From Crenothrix polyspora (GTDB taxonomy: Bacteria > Pseudomonadota > Gammaproteobacteria > Methylococcales > Methylomonadaceae): a stretch of DNA of 5,585 bases. Under the pieces are notes generated by a model. The model saw only the letters and a program-made list of their open reading frames with translations. It was not told the origin of the DNA and did not search any database. The stretch is taken from positions 1 to 5,585 of the forward strand of contig CAMDOP010000220.1 of the NCBI GenBank assembly GCA_945903675.1, given 5' to 3'. A program made the translations under genes and the position numbers. How positions within the stretch are numbered: position 1 is the stretch's first letter; every line of letters begins with the position of its first letter. This document shows, in pieces, positions 5,451-5,585 of this stretch.

Positions 5451-5585
5451 CTTTTATGTGTTTATATACAACTAACAATTATTAAAAGTAATACTATTAT
5501 TTAGTATGCATAATACTCATTGTCTACATAGGATTTTATTATTCTGCTTTATTGTCTCTTACTAAATTCATAAACCACCTATAAA
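5451..5585. other. Upstream non-coding stretch with short inverted repeats
   Basis: No credible gene is seen in these 135 nt. ATACTA (5491-5496) pairs with TAGTAT (5502-5507), and AGTAT (5503-5507) with ATACT (5513-5517), so two short hairpins compete for the same middle arm. A TATAAA (5466-5461) could be a -10 for the flavoprotein gene but lacks a recognisable -35. A ten-codon minus-strand frame from ATG 5571 follows AGGTGG but is too short to call as a gene. Confidence 0.4.

Noticed and set aside
5247..5504. 85-codon plus-strand frame overlapping the flavoprotein N-terminus
   Set aside because: It is antisense to the conserved GxGxxG and GRKFLMAGKGG segments and shows no family signature of its own.
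5539..5571. Ten-codon minus-strand frame from ATG 5571 after AGGTGG
   Set aside because: Too short, no recognisable leader-peptide features, and no following attenuator structure.

Overview
The window carries the particulate methane monooxygenase operon of a low-GC aerobic methanotroph, most likely a type I (gammaproteobacterial, Methylococcales) species. This rests on the gene order pmoC-pmoA-pmoB, on PmoA, PmoB and PmoC residues that match the Methylococcus capsulatus (Bath) proteins closely, and on two neighbours (a PA4780-like RIO kinase and a TIGR03862-type flavoprotein) typical of gammaproteobacteria. The DNA is AT-rich, as in the marine Methyloprofundus / mussel-symbiont branch, but the sequence alone does not fix the genus.

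All five genes lie on the minus strand, so transcription runs from right to left. From the right: a short non-coding stretch (5451-5585); a flavoprotein of the HI0933/TIGR03862 type (stop at 4157; the 5' end is problematic because no normal start codon lies upstream of its FAD-binding motif in frame); a 91-nt gap with a perfect 10-bp inverted repeat; a RIO1-like protein kinase (3223-4065); a 353-nt AT-rich intergenic region that should hold the pmo promoter; then pmoC (2117-2869), pmoA (1257-2000) and pmoB (from 1166, cut by the left edge after 388 codons). Nothing supports a gene on the plus strand.

The pmo genes encode the three subunits of the membrane-bound, copper-dependent enzyme that oxidises methane to methanol. 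The known copper ligands can be read off: PmoB His33/His137/His139 (CuB), PmoC Asp128/His132/His145 (CuC) and Asn199/His203/His217 (CuD). The second ligand of the M. capsulatus bis-His site in PmoB (His72) is Phe here. Each pmo gene has its own strong Shine-Dalgarno sequence, and both pmo intergenic gaps contain inverted repeats without a following U-run, suggesting RNA processing or stability elements rather than terminators.

The most noteworthy points are the run of seven G at the start of the flavoprotein gene (one G fewer would join an ATG to the reading frame), the palindromes around the pmoC and RIO-kinase upstream regions, the long hairpin between pmoC and pmoA, and the PmoB Phe72 substitution. 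I found no wholly new system; the rest is an ordinary methanotroph core locus.
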